Shown here: positions 16,591 through 25,717 of the stretch, piece by piece
Numbering within the stretch: position 1 is the first letter of the stretch
Layout of the letters: the number at the start of each line of letters is the position of its first letter
Origin: Murdochiella vaginalis
GTDB lineage: Bacteria; Bacillota; Clostridia; Tissierellales; Peptoniphilaceae
Length of the DNA stretch: 64,000 nucleotides
Direction: 5' to 3'
NCBI RefSeq assembly: GCF_900119705.1
Contig: NZ_LT632322.1
Coordinates: 1,302,001 to 1,366,000 of the forward strand
Translations under genes and position numbers: made by a program
Notes under the pieces: generated by a model
What the model was told of the DNA's origin: nothing
What the model saw: the letters and a program-made list of their open reading frames with translations, nothing else
Databases searched by the model: none

Positions 16591-19500
16591 TTATTCATTC
16601 GTGGATTGTTCTTGGGACGAGACTTCTTGCTCGGAAGTCTTGGGCTTGGGCGGATCATATGTCGTGCGACCTTCATAAAGCGACGGTGTTTCTTCCTGTG
16701 AAGCCGGCGTACCGAGATAGGACGCCAAAATATCACGCGCGATCGGCACGACGTTTAAACTCGTATCGCCATCCGGCATAAAGACCGTCGTTGCGATTTT
16801 GGGCTGTTTATAGGGAGCAAAACAGATGTCCCAAGCATACGGCGCATAATTTCCTCCTGTGCGCGGATCCTTCCCTGCGCGCTCCGCTGTTCCTGTTTTG
16901 CTGCCCACCTGAAAATTAAGACCGTTGAATTCGCTTTGATTATGCTCCGCGGAACGGCGCATGCCCTCACGCACCTCCTGAAAATAGCTTGCGGGAATGG
17001 GCACTTTTTTACCCCGTGGCGTCTGGTTATAGAGCACCGTCTTGTTATCCGGACTGCGGATTTCTTTTACCAGCGTAAAATCGTAATCTGTTCCGCCATT
17101 GGCAAAGATGGAGGCTATGGAACACATGGAAATGGGTGTATAAGCATTTTGTCCTTGTCCGATGACCGCATTCATGGTATCCGCCACCGTCCAGTTCGTC
17201 TGATTAAAATAGGTGTACTTCAACAGGTCCGCCAGGCCACTGCGCGCCCCGTCCAAAGGACGCTCAGCATAATAGCCGAGCTCTTCGAGATCCGCAATGA
17301 GTTTCGCACGGGTATACAGCTCTCCCTGCTCCGACCATTTGAGAATGGTTTGAATATCTTTTGCAATCACCGTATTGCCTTTTTTTGCGTCAGGCTTTTC
17401 ATAACGCTTGAGATTCTGCTCCAGAAAATGAGAAAGCATGGATTTCGTTAGATTCATCTTTGCAGACCGGCTGGGAATGTGATTGGCCACTTCAGCCGGC
17501 TGTTTGATTTCCAAGCCGGACGAATGGTTTAATCCCAAGTTTTCCGCCGTTTTTTCAATGTCATCCACGGTGACCTGCACGCCGATATCCTGCCCCGTAG
17601 CGGGAACACGGCCAAGACCGAGAATATAAAAATAATAATTATTGGATTTGCCGATAGCATCATACATGTTGACCATGCCGTCGGACCCGCCGGTACGAGT
17701 ATAAAGCAAGTTGTTAAACTGGCGATCACCAATTTTCACAAAACCATAATCATAAATCTGCATTTTCGGATTCAGTCCCTTTTGCAATGCTGCCAGAGAC
17801 ACCACGGTCTTAAAGGTGGAGCCTGGTTGAACTGCCGCCTGCGTAGCAAGGTTTAACAGCGGTCTCGGTGCGTTGGTATCCAGGCGCGTTGCTGATTGAT
17901 ACATTTCCCAATCGGAGCCGGAAATGCCGGTAACAAAAAGGTTCGGATCAAACATGGGATACGAAGCCATAGCCAACAGGGCTCCATTGTTTGGATCCAC
18001 GGATACACTGGCCGCACTGTTGGCCATAGGGGAATAATGTGCCTTATTCCTTCCCCATTTGCTGACATAGGGCAGACTGTGGCGAACGGAAAGAATTCCA
18101 TTCTTTAGTGATTTCTCCGATTGCTGCTGCAATCGAATATCCACGGTCAGATACACGTTGTTCCCCGCCTTGGGTTCCTGCCGCTCCAAAATTTCCGTTC
18201 GATTGCCGAAGGAGTCCACGAGCACGGTTTCTTTGCCGCTCGTACCGTGTAATGTGCTTTCAAAGCTCTGCTCTACACCGACCTTTCCAATGAACTCATT
18301 GGGTAGATAATGCTGCTCCTTCACATAGGTCTGCACCTCTTCATTAGTAGCAATTTTGCCGATGTAGCCCAAAATATGGGAAGCCGATTCGCCGAATGGA
18401 TAATAGCGTATGGCCTGTTGCGACACCATGATGCCCGCGCCGGAAGCGATATTTTCTTCAATCTTGGCCACCGTATCCTCAGAAAGCTCATAACAGATAT
18501 TAATCGGCCAAAACGCATATGTGCCGGGCTTTCCGACCCGATCGGTAATGAGCATGATGCCCCACTGTAACACCGGATCCATAGTGGGATCAATTTCATA
18601 GTTCTCTAATAGTCGACGAAATGCCTCGTCCGCGCTCATCTTGTCCAGGTTGAATTTTTTTACAAAATCCTCCTGATCCGTTTCCAGACCATATGTCCAT
18701 GTTTTCAGCGCAATGCCCGGATAAAATCCTTCATCGAACATCGCTTGCTCCGCCAAATACTTATAGGCATCATCGGTAATGACTTCATCAAGCAGCTGTT
18801 GCTCGAGTCCTAATTTTTTTAATCGATCCAGAGCGGTTCCGTCTTCCCCTTCCGGATGAATAAATTCGACCGACACCGTACGCGCATCCGCCGAAATGAC
18901 GTATTTGAGATTCGTTTCAATCCCCTTATTTGCCAGTCGATTGAGCAAGCCCTCCGCAGGAATGGTAAAGCGATTGTCCTCCTCGACAGAAATGGAGGTT
19001 AAAAAGCGATCCAGCGCGGAATTCTTGACGATGGTGACGAAATCTTCTTTTGCGGTCGAGGTCAACGTAATGGCGGGAAAGGCCTGATGAAATGCTGCTT
19101 TTTTACGGCGCGCATTTTCTACATACGTATAGTCGCATTCCCGAAGACGCAAATTCTCGGTGAGCTTTTTCTCATTTAAGAGCTGATAGGCCAATTTACG
19201 CGTTGCAGGATGATTGAGCACATGCGATAGCAGGTTTTTATTATCGTTAAGCCGTTTACTCAAGTATTCCAAAGCGGAGGTATTGTCTTTGATCACTTTG
19301 GCATTTTTCAAAGTATCGTACTCTTTTCCCGCTTTCCAGGAAAGGCGGAAATTCACGTCGGGATCCGCCTGAATAGGTAGAGCGCTTCCTTTCAAGGAAA
19401 GAGCGGTAAGGGCTCGCGCTGCCGGGGAAACACGAAAATCACGATCAAGAGCCGAATGATAAACCATTTGCAACCACTGCTCGACAAGATGATGTTCCAC

Positions 19501-19929
19501 CAATAACCGCTGCGCTTTTTCATCCGGTGTTTCTTTTTCCTGCAAATAATCCGCTTCGGAAGCATACACAATTTGATTGCGTTGAATGGGAAAATCTTCT
19601 CCATACTCCGCCCCGTCCCGTTCAATATAGCGCAGAAGACGCGCCAGTACTTGGTTGCGCTCATCGGTTTTAAGATGCATCAGCTCATCTTTGAAACCTT
19701 GAACAGCAAAAGAAGATCGACTGCCGGCCAGCAAAACACCATTGCAGTCATAAATATTCCCTCGCGGGGCGGCAATTTGAATCTCTTTGGTGCGGCGCGT
19801 CCGTGCAAGCTGGCTGTATTTGTCTCCTTGAACAAGAGTGAGATCATACAGGCGCCATAAAAGGAGGCCCATGAAGGCGAGCATCACGGCCACGATCGTG
19901 CCCCAACGAAACAACGATTCCTTTTTCAT
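16591..19929 (-). CDS. mrdA: Unusually large penicillin-binding protein 2 (transpeptidase)
   Basis: Class B penicillin-binding protein that cross-links peptidoglycan during cell elongation, working with MreBCD. One membrane segment (about residues 8-28) anchors it, followed by the PBP-dimer start RRTKEIQIAAPRGNIYD. The transpeptidase motifs are complete: SxxK as STFK at 704-707 in AVQPGSTFKT, SNN at 762-764, and KTGT near 1010. At 1112 residues it is far longer than the usual 600-700; most of the surplus lies at about 80-470, between the membrane anchor and the HILGYIGKI region, plus a Ser/Glu-rich tail. It is the last gene of mreB-mreC-mreD-mrdA, 21 bases after mreD, behind AGGAGAACATC. The long module may be a partner-binding or pedestal domain. 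Confidence 0.92.
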   Translation of the reverse strand: MKKESLFRWGTIVAVMLAFMGLLLWRLYDLTLVQGDKYSQLARTRRTKEIQIAAPRGNIYDCNGVLLAGSRSSFAVQGFKDELMHLKTDERNQVLARLLRYIERDGAEYGEDFPIQRNQIVYASEADYLQEKETPDEKAQRLLVEHHLVEQWLQMVYHSALDRDFRVSPAARALTALSLKGSALPIQADPDVNFRLSWKAGKEYDTLKNAKVIKDNTSALEYLSKRLNDNKNLLSHVLNHPATRKLAYQLLNEKKLTENLRLRECDYTYVENARRKKAAFHQAFPAITLTSTAKEDFVTIVKNSALDRFLTSISVEEDNRFTIPAEGLLNRLANKGIETNLKYVISADARTVSVEFIHPEGEDGTALDRLKKLGLEQQLLDEVITDDAYKYLAEQAMFDEGFYPGIALKTWTYGLETDQEDFVKKFNLDKMSADEAFRRLLENYEIDPTMDPVLQWGIMLITDRVGKPGTYAFWPINICYELSEDTVAKIEENIASGAGIMVSQQAIRYYPFGESASHILGYIGKIATNEEVQTYVKEQHYLPNEFIGKVGVEQSFESTLHGTSGKETVLVDSFGNRTEILERQEPKAGNNVYLTVDIRLQQQSEKSLKNGILSVRHSLPYVSKWGRNKAHYSPMANSAASVSVDPNNGALLAMASYPMFDPNLFVTGISGSDWEMYQSATRLDTNAPRPLLNLATQAAVQPGSTFKTVVSLAALQKGLNPKMQIYDYGFVKIGDRQFNNLLYTRTGGSDGMVNMYDAIGKSNNYYFYILGLGRVPATGQDIGVQVTVDDIEKTAENLGLNHSSGLEIKQPAEVANHIPSRSAKMNLTKSMLSHFLEQNLKRYEKPDAKKGNTVIAKDIQTILKWSEQGELYTRAKLIADLEELGYYAERPLDGARSGLADLLKYTYFNQTNWTVADTMNAVIGQGQNAYTPISMCSIASIFANGGTDYDFTLVKEIRSPDNKTVLYNQTPRGKKVPIPASYFQEVREGMRRSAEHNQSEFNGLNFQVGSKTGTAERAGKDPRTGGNYAPYAWDICFAPYKQPKIATTVFMPDGDTSLNVVPIARDILASYLGTPASQEETPSLYEGRTTYDPPKPKTSEQEVSSQEQSTNE

Positions 19930-19950
19930 GATGTTCTCCTGACGGTTCTT

Positions 19951-20451
19951 CTAAATCCGGCCGAAAAAGCGAATGCTTTCGGGCTTCATCAAACGGCGCA
20001 TCAACAGCATAACCGGAATGAACAGTGCGGCATTGAACAGGGCATAAAACAACACCGGTTTGCCAATCAGATACAGATACGGCAATGGTTTACGTAAAAG
20101 GAACAAGATGCCCCATTGCCCCGCCAGCACAAAAAAGGAAAAAAGCGCAGTAGCAAGCGTTCCTGTAGCTAAATTATGTTCGTTGTGATACAGGGCTTTT
20201 CCCACAGCCGTTGCCCCCACAAAAAAGAGCAATGCGCGTATGCCCAACACGCCGGAAAACATCATATCTTCCAGAAGGCCAAGGGCCAGACCGGTATACC
20301 CGCCCCACAGAGGGCCATACAGAAAAGAAATCGCAACGAGAAAAACCAAATGTAGCGCCGGGGCAATTCCAGAAAACGTCCAATTGGAAACCACGGCGGT
20401 CTGCAAAATCAAAACAGCCAACAAGCTGAGACTATAACGCAGTTTATTCAC
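19951..20451 (-). CDS. mreD: Rod shape-determining membrane protein MreD
   Basis: Integral membrane partner of MreC in the elongation machinery. I start it at the GTG at 20451 behind AAGGAGG, which gives NKLRYSLSLLAVLILQTAVV and overlaps the end of mreC by eight bases; longer readings would run into mreC. About 166 residues with five or six hydrophobic segments, including the family-typical FLYGPLWGGYTGLALGLLED stretch. Short length, hydrophobicity and position between mreC and mrdA support the call more than sequence identity does, as the family is poorly conserved. Confidence 0.88.
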   Translation of the reverse strand: MNKLRYSLSLLAVLILQTAVVSNWTFSGIAPALHLVFLVAISFLYGPLWGGYTGLALGLLEDMMFSGVLGIRALLFFVGATAVGKALYHNEHNLATGTLATALFSFFVLAGQWGILFLLRKPLPYLYLIGKPVLFYALFNAALFIPVMLLMRRLMKPESIRFFGRI

Positions 20452-21376
20452 CGGAGCCTCCTTTATATGCATGATTCCCATTTTTCGCGGTCGAATGGGC
20501 GGACGAAGATACACTACCCGCGACATCCTCTTGATCGCGATTTTCCGGGACGACTAAAACGCGATACAGCTTCGAAAAATCAACAGCCGGAGTGATGCTG
20601 ACGTTTTTCGTCAATCCATCCCCCGCAAGCTTGACTTCGCTGACGACACCGAGATACAAGCCACGTGGATATCGTCCGCCCACACCGCTTGTAACAATTT
20701 CTTCGCCCATGGGTACATCCGTTTGCGCATCCAGCAAATAGCCATAAAAGCGTTCCGCGTCGCGGTTGTTGATGACGCCATATTTTTTGCTGGAGGAAAA
20801 GAGGATGGAAATATTGTGCGATTGGTCCAAAATCGTCGAAACCTTCGCATAATTCAACCCCGCCTCCGTCACTTGGCCGACCAAGCCGGATACGACGTTT
20901 TTGGACGCGTCTTGCACGCCTTGCACAACGATATCCCCTTCATGCACTCCGTCCTTTGTCCCTTTATTGATCGTAAAACGCACAAAAGTCGGCGAAGGAT
21001 CCGACATGGTAATCTCCGCAGGAATAACGGCATGCTCCGCTACATGTTGAAGAGCATATTCATTTTGTAAATAGGGCGCATCGGCAATCACGTTCCGCAT
21101 GGTGCGCACTTCATCCTTTAAAGCCTGGTTTTCGAGAGTGAGGCGATCTAATTCAGCCTGTGTTGCTTTTGGACCAAGCAGATGATCGTAGACATCCTGA
21201 AGAGAGCTGGAAGCCGAGTAAAAAAGCCGATTTACCGGTGAAAGCACCATGTTGAGCAAATTGGACGGCAGCTTGCTGGTCTCCGGATTGCGATTGGAAA
21301 ACAGAATCAGCAGGACCAAAATCAAAACGGTGAGCAGAAAAGAGCGACTTCCCTTACCCTTTTTGTAGCGAATCAT
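20444..21376 (-). CDS. mreC: Rod shape-determining protein MreC
   Basis: Bitopic protein that links the MreB filament to the extracellular peptidoglycan enzymes. One membrane helix lies at about residues 12-29. A coiled coil follows (about 70-95, AELDRLTLENQALKDEVRTM), then the MreC beta domain with FTINKGTKDGVHEGDIVV, GLVGQVTEAG and TSGVGGRYPRGLYLGVV. The C-terminal 35 residues are Ser-rich and probably disordered. At 310 residues it is of normal size. It overlaps the end of mreB by 23 bases, so the two are coupled, and overlaps mreD downstream. Confidence 0.94.
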   Translation of the reverse strand: MIRYKKGKGSRSFLLTVLILVLLILFSNRNPETSKLPSNLLNMVLSPVNRLFYSASSSLQDVYDHLLGPKATQAELDRLTLENQALKDEVRTMRNVIADAPYLQNEYALQHVAEHAVIPAEITMSDPSPTFVRFTINKGTKDGVHEGDIVVQGVQDASKNVVSGLVGQVTEAGLNYAKVSTILDQSHNISILFSSSKKYGVINNRDAERFYGYLLDAQTDVPMGEEIVTSGVGGRYPRGLYLGVVSEVKLAGDGLTKNVSITPAVDFSKLYRVLVVPENRDQEDVAGSVSSSAHSTAKNGNHAYKGGSGE

Positions 21377-22391
21377 GACGCGCTCCTTTTCCGGTGATTT
21401 CTTCCCTGTTTTCCATCACATAACGGCACCCGAAAAGTACATCTTCTTCGGGATGAGAAGATAGCGAAGTCGGCACGTGTACCTCCTGCACCAGATATTC
21501 CGATAAGCCATCCAACTGCGCACCGCCACCGCTAAGCAGCAAGCCACGTTCCATCACGTCCGCAGCCAATTCGGGCGGTGTCTTTTCCAGCGTGATACGC
21601 AGTGCGTCCGATACTCTATGAATAAACGGTAGAATGGCTTGCGTCACATCGGAGGCATAAATATCAATATTTTTCGGCATACCCGTTACAAGATCTCTTC
21701 CAGAGACTTCCATGGCGTCATTCTGACGATCTTCTCGTAACGTACCGAGCGTTTTTTTTACGTTTTCCGCAGTGGACGAACCGATCATCAAGGAATATTT
21801 ATCGCGAATGAAATGGATGATATCCTGATCCAGATCTTTTCCACCAATCTTCATGGTCTCCGTCACAATCAAGCCATAGCTGTTGACGATTGCAATCTCT
21901 GTAGTTCCCGCACCCAAATTCAACACGAGTGCACCTTTTGTAATCGTATTGATGCGTTTCGTTCCATAGGCGCAAGCTAAGGATTCCTCCACCAAAAATA
22001 CGCGACGTGCACCGGCCTGTAAGCAGGCATCTTCTAACGCCTGTCTTTCCACGTCGGTAGCGCCGGAAGGATAGGAAACGCCGATGCGCGGTGCAACGAG
22101 TGAAACGCCGGGCAAAAGCCGACGCAAATAATGCTCCAGCATAGCGCGCGTTAAATCGTAATCCGCGATCACTCCATGCTGCAGCGGATGAATGGCGATG
22201 ATGTTTTCTGGGGATTTTCCCAAGAGAGCCTTGGCTTCTTCGCCAAGCGCCACTATTTGCATTTTTTTCACTTCCAGCGCCACCACACTCGGTTCGACCA
22301 CCATCGTATGATTGTCAAGTCGCATGGCTCTTGTGCAAGCCGTACCGATGTCGATCGCTAAATCCGGCGCAGTAAAACGAAAATAATCCAC
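21354..22391 (-). CDS. mreB: Rod shape-determining protein MreB
   Basis: Bacterial actin homologue that forms membrane-bound filaments and positions wall synthesis. The actin-fold motifs are clear: phosphate 1 at DLAIDIGTACTRAMR, connect 1 around GVSYPSGATDVERQALEDAC, phosphate 2 at ALVLNLGAGTTEIAI, and the adenosine motif LLSGGGAQLDG. The 345-residue length is standard. Some residues vary from the consensus: phosphate 1 is usually DLGTANT, and phosphate 2 usually begins with Asp (DIGGGTT), where this protein has NLGAGTT. It may therefore be a divergent or secondary MreB/Mbl. It is first in mreBCD-mrdA, with its own promoter between radC and mreB. Confidence 0.93.
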   Translation of the reverse strand: MDYFRFTAPDLAIDIGTACTRAMRLDNHTMVVEPSVVALEVKKMQIVALGEEAKALLGKSPENIIAIHPLQHGVIADYDLTRAMLEHYLRRLLPGVSLVAPRIGVSYPSGATDVERQALEDACLQAGARRVFLVEESLACAYGTKRINTITKGALVLNLGAGTTEIAIVNSYGLIVTETMKIGGKDLDQDIIHFIRDKYSLMIGSSTAENVKKTLGTLREDRQNDAMEVSGRDLVTGMPKNIDIYASDVTQAILPFIHRVSDALRITLEKTPPELAADVMERGLLLSGGGAQLDGLSEYLVQEVHVPTSLSSHPEEDVLFGCRYVMENREEITGKGARHDSLQKG

Positions 22392-22434
22392 CCCATACTC
22401 CTGTTTTCTTTATCTGTCCTCTTCCTGTTTCGTT

Positions 22435-22464
22435 ATTCTATCACGATAGAGTCCAATTTCTCAA
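22435..22464 (-). promoter_or_regulatory. Promoter of mreBCD-mrdA
   Basis: TTGAGA at 22459-22464, an 18-base spacer, TAGAAT at 22435-22440, about 44 bases before the mreB start and just beyond the radC stop. Confidence 0.6.
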
Positions 22465-22472
22465 CGAAAAGG

Positions 22473-23267
22473 CTACATCAGATTCCGTTCCCGTAAGCTG
22501 ACATAATGCGCTTTCCCTACGATCACATGATCGTATACTTCAATGCCAAGCAATTTCCCGCACTCCACCAGGCGTGTGGTAATGGCAATGTCCTGCGGTG
22601 ACGGCTCGGGATCACCGCTGGGATGATTATGGGAAAGCACAATACCCGCACAGCCGATGCGCACTGCCGGCTGAAATACCTCGCGCGGATGCACGCGCGC
22701 TTGCGTTAAAGAGCCGATGGAAATCAGCACCGTGCGAATGGGCTTCAGCTTCGCATTGACTAAAATAGCGCAAAAATGTTCCCGCTGCTCCTCGGCATAA
22801 TACGTCTGAAAATAATTCGCAATGGACTTCGGATTTGCGAGCGTGATGGAAAAAAACGCCTGCTCTTCGCTCAATCGTCGGCCCAACTGAACGCCGGCAA
22901 GAATGCGACACGCCTTCGTTCTTCCGATACCTTCAAAGCGCATCAGTTCCTCCGCCGTTGCCTGCAAAAGGCCCGCTTTTGGCTCATCCCGACGAAGAAG
23001 AGTGGATGCAAGCTCCAAGGCGCTTTTTCGCTTTGTGCCTGTACCGATCAAAATTGCCGCCAGTTCTTCATCGGAAAGCGCCTGTACACCGAGACGGATC
23101 AGCTTTTCCATGGGACGATCCTCTTCCGGCATATCCTTAATACCGAAAAAGATCTTTTCCTTTTTGTCTCTTTCTTCCTCATTTTCTATGATGACTTTCC
23201 CCACGCAAATGGTTGTTTGTGGAGAGCCTTCTCTATTGTTTGCCTTCCGTTGATTCTTGTTTTTCAT
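22473..23267 (-). CDS. radC: RadC family JAB1/MPN protein
   Basis: Member of the RadC/YeeS family, long annotated as a DNA repair protein although its biochemical role is unsettled. It has a helix-hairpin-helix region (ATAEELMRFEGIGRTKACRILA, about residues 103-124) and a C-terminal JAMM metalloprotease-like domain with the metal motif SHNHPSGDPEPSPQD. The upstream glutamate is in the central part of the domain. The start at 23267 follows AGGGAG and adds about 45 basic residues before the usual family start MPEEDRP (an alternative at 23132 has a weaker site). The start overlaps the end of the Gx transporter gene by 35 bases. Location next to mreB is common across bacteria. Confidence 0.92.
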   Translation of the reverse strand: MKNKNQRKANNREGSPQTTICVGKVIIENEEERDKKEKIFFGIKDMPEEDRPMEKLIRLGVQALSDEELAAILIGTGTKRKSALELASTLLRRDEPKAGLLQATAEELMRFEGIGRTKACRILAGVQLGRRLSEEQAFFSITLANPKSIANYFQTYYAEEQREHFCAILVNAKLKPIRTVLISIGSLTQARVHPREVFQPAVRIGCAGIVLSHNHPSGDPEPSPQDIAITTRLVECGKLLGIEVYDHVIVGKAHYVSLRERNLM

Positions 23268-23802
23268 GGATTCTCCCTTCGCTTTGTCCTTCGACAGCCC
23301 TTCGAAGAGAGGGAGCTAACGCATTCGCCGAAAGCCCCACAAAAAACCCCGTAAATAATCCGGCCAGTGTCAGCACGGGCAGATAAACAAAAATAGCACC
23401 GTTCTGTAACACGACACATGCAACACACAGTTGTCCGACATTGTGTGCCAAAGCGCCCAGTTCACTTACTCCGACCAAGCTGAATGGAGGAAGTGCAAAG
23501 CGTACGGCAATGCTCATCACGGCAGAGGAAAATAGCGCACCCGCAATGGAATACCAAAAACCGGTAACGGAGCCGGTAAGCAGCAAAAGCAAAACGGACT
23601 TTAAGAGAGCCACTGCCATTCCCTCTTTTGCGCCGTACACCACAATAGTCGTCAGAATAACCAGATTTGACAAGCCCAATTTTGCGCCGGGTACGCCGAT
23701 GGGAAGCGGCATCGCCTGTTCCAAAAGCGAGATGACCAACGCCATCGCCGTTAACAGCGACAAAAAAACAATTTTTTTTGTCGAAATGCTTCTCTTGCGC
23801 AT
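23233..23802 (-). CDS. Gx transporter family protein (heptaprenyl diphosphate synthase component I-like)
   Basis: A 189-residue integral membrane protein with about five or six hydrophobic segments. The segment IGVPGAKLGLSNLVILTTIV carries the GxPGAKLGLSN signature of the Gx/HepI-like family, which resembles the S-components of ECF vitamin transporters. The substrate is not known. The last 30 residues are hydrophilic and charged (SLRRAVEGQSEGR onward). It starts three bases after the stop of the NusG_II gene and overlaps radC. In many anaerobic Firmicutes this pair sits with Rnf or ApbE genes, and here the Rnf operon is only about 2 kb upstream beyond galK. Confidence 0.8.
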   Translation of the reverse strand: MRKRSISTKKIVFLSLLTAMALVISLLEQAMPLPIGVPGAKLGLSNLVILTTIVVYGAKEGMAVALLKSVLLLLLTGSVTGFWYSIAGALFSSAVMSIAVRFALPPFSLVGVSELGALAHNVGQLCVACVVLQNGAIFVYLPVLTLAGLFTGFFVGLSANALAPSLRRAVEGQSEGRIHEKQESTEGKQ

Positions 23803-23805
23803 GAC

Positions 23806-24204
23806 TTATTGGAGATAAGCATCCACGTCGGATGCCTGCTCCGCTCCTCCCATCAGTTCCACCAAAAAACGATTGGGTAAACACACAAGGATCTGACCGG
23901 GCCGAGAAATACGGCCTTGGTGCATACAAAGCTTATCGGGGCAATCCGCTTCGAAAACGGAAATACTGCCCTGCTCGATTTTTACCACGTTGCACCCGTA
24001 AGCACTTGTGTATCGCTTCGTTTGCCCCTCTGCTTCGGCGAGTGCATAGCGATCGATTTCCTTTCCGTCCACTTGTATGCTGACGTATACGTCCTGTTTC
24101 GTTTGTGCGTGGCCGAAAAAAAGAATTCCTAATGCTATAACGCTTGCTAAGGCTAAAAGCAGGATGAGCACACGGTCCGCGCGTGTTGTCCATCGTTTTT
24201 TCAT
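23806..24204 (-). CDS. NusG domain II-containing protein
   Basis: A 132-residue protein with one N-terminal membrane helix (about residues 10-30) and an outward-facing domain of the NusG_II type. The core DVYVSIQVDGKEIDRYAL, then NVVKIEQGSISVFEADCPDKLCMHQG and ISRPGQILVCLPNRFLVEL, is characteristic. The conserved cysteine pair in DCPDKLC may bind a ligand or form a disulfide. Function is unknown. The family often neighbours Gx transporters and flavin transferase genes, which suggests a link to extracytoplasmic flavin or redox proteins. First of a NusG_II-Gx-radC unit. A GGGGGCAGT site precedes the ATG. Confidence 0.82.
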   Translation of the reverse strand: MKKRWTTRADRVLILLLALASVIALGILFFGHAQTKQDVYVSIQVDGKEIDRYALAEAEGQTKRYTSAYGCNVVKIEQGSISVFEADCPDKLCMHQGRISRPGQILVCLPNRFLVELMGGAEQASDVDAYLQ

Positions 24205-24296
24205 ACTGCCCCCTTACCGTGCCTTAGTTTACCATATGCCCTAAATACAGAACAGACGAAAATCGTTCCACGATGTTCCAGCTTTTCATAACAAAA

Positions 24297-24316
24297 GAGA
24301 GGCGAAATTGCCTCTC
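24297..24316 (-). terminator. Terminator of galK
   Basis: A seven-base-pair stem GAGAGGC/GCCTCTC with a six-base loop, followed on the minus strand by TTTTGTT. It is 74 bases beyond the galK stop. Confidence 0.75.
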
Positions 24317-24390
24317 CCTTGAAAAAACTGATCTTGATTTGCCATGCCAATCCTTCGAAGTGGAAGAAAAAGACCGACCTTCGTTCTGTG

Positions 24391-25593
24391 TTAGTGAAGT
24401 TCTCCGGCACCATCACCCGCCGTGGAAAGGATGAGCTCAGGCGAAATCCCCATTTTCTCCTCGTAGGTCTTCTGCACGTAAGCGGAAAATGCATTGACTG
24501 CCGATTCCTCTACCAGGGCGATGGCACAACCACCGAAACCGGCACCCGTCATGCGCGCTCCGAAACAGCCTTCGGCGTTATTTGCCGCATCGACAATCGC
24601 ATCCAAATGCGGACCGCTGGCTTCATAGTCATCGCGCATAGACGCATGGCCGGCTTTCAATAATTCGCCTACCAGGGAGAGATTCCCCTCTTCAAGCGCG
24701 GCCACCGTATCTTTTACACGTTGATTTTCGGTAATGACATGGTGCACACGACGTCGCAGTATATCGGAACGCAACCGGGCAAGACGAGGAAGATCGGCAA
24801 CGGTAAATTCACAGAGATGCGTTTTTTCTTTTTTTCCTTCTGCGACCAATGAGGCATTTAACTGCGCCAACGCCTCTTCGCATTCCGCGCGCCGTTCGTT
24901 ATACTTAGAATCCTTTAGCTCGCGCCGATGTCTGGTGTTTAAGACCATGAGTACCGCCTTTTTCTCCTTGAGAGAAAGAGGAACGTAGGTATGCGTCTTT
25001 GCAGCCGTATCCAGCACCATCGCATAGCCCGCTTTTCCAAAGCCGATGACATACTGATCCATGATGCCAGTATGAAGACCGAAAAATTCATTTTCACACC
25101 AAACACCCGCTTCCACTAACGTAAGCGTCGGAATCGGCGCTTTACTCCAAAAAGCGGAATAGAGTACACCGAAAAGCAGTTCAAGACTTGCAGACGAGCT
25201 GAGGCCGGATCCATTGGGAATGTTGCCATAGACAACCACGTCCAATCCTTTCGGCAGAATGCCCTCTTTCTCAAGGGCTTTGGCTACACCAATCGGATAA
25301 TTCGTCCAATCCCTCTTCGGATCATAGTCCGGAAGCGGCAACGAAATATTCTGGCGATTTACCATATTGGCGGAGTACAAACGTAACATGTCAAGGTCAT
25401 TTGGTCTGGCCAATGCATAGGTGCCAATGGTCAGCGCACAGGGAAAAACCGCTCCCCCGTTATAGTCTATATGCTCCCCAATGATATTGATGCGGCTCGG
25501 CGCAAAAAACAGTCGCACGTCGCGCGCGTCACCAAACTGCTTTTCAAAATCCGCCTGCAATCGCGTACGAATAGAGGTCTCGTTTTCTCCCAT
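24391..25593 (-). CDS. galK: Galactokinase
   Basis: Phosphorylates galactose at C1 with ATP, the first step of the Leloir pathway. The start at 25593 follows AAGGAGACACT and gives 400 residues; a longer frame upstream lacks family similarity. The GHMP kinase motifs are present: the galactokinase signature near the start (FFAPSRINIIGEHIDYNGG), the ATP loop GNIPNGSGLSSSASLELL, and the C-terminal MTGAGFGGCAIALV. The catalytic aspartate is in GLHTGIMDQYVIGFG. Neither galT nor galE is nearby, so the gene stands alone between the Rnf operon and the NusG_II unit. Galactose may not be a major carbon source, or the rest of the pathway lies elsewhere. Confidence 0.95.
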   Translation of the reverse strand: MGENETSIRTRLQADFEKQFGDARDVRLFFAPSRINIIGEHIDYNGGAVFPCALTIGTYALARPNDLDMLRLYSANMVNRQNISLPLPDYDPKRDWTNYPIGVAKALEKEGILPKGLDVVVYGNIPNGSGLSSSASLELLFGVLYSAFWSKAPIPTLTLVEAGVWCENEFFGLHTGIMDQYVIGFGKAGYAMVLDTAAKTHTYVPLSLKEKKAVLMVLNTRHRRELKDSKYNERRAECEEALAQLNASLVAEGKKEKTHLCEFTVADLPRLARLRSDILRRRVHHVITENQRVKDTVAALEEGNLSLVGELLKAGHASMRDDYEASGPHLDAIVDAANNAEGCFGARMTGAGFGGCAIALVEESAVNAFSAYVQKTYEEKMGISPELILSTAGDGAGELH

Positions 25594-25717
25594 AGTGTCT
25601 CCTTCTCTATCAGCATGCCTTGACCGTTGTTGCCACAAAAGCGGCGACCAACAAAAAGAACGTGCACCCAACGGCGCAAAACTTTCCTGCCTTTGGATGT
25701 ACGTTCCTGTTACAGCA

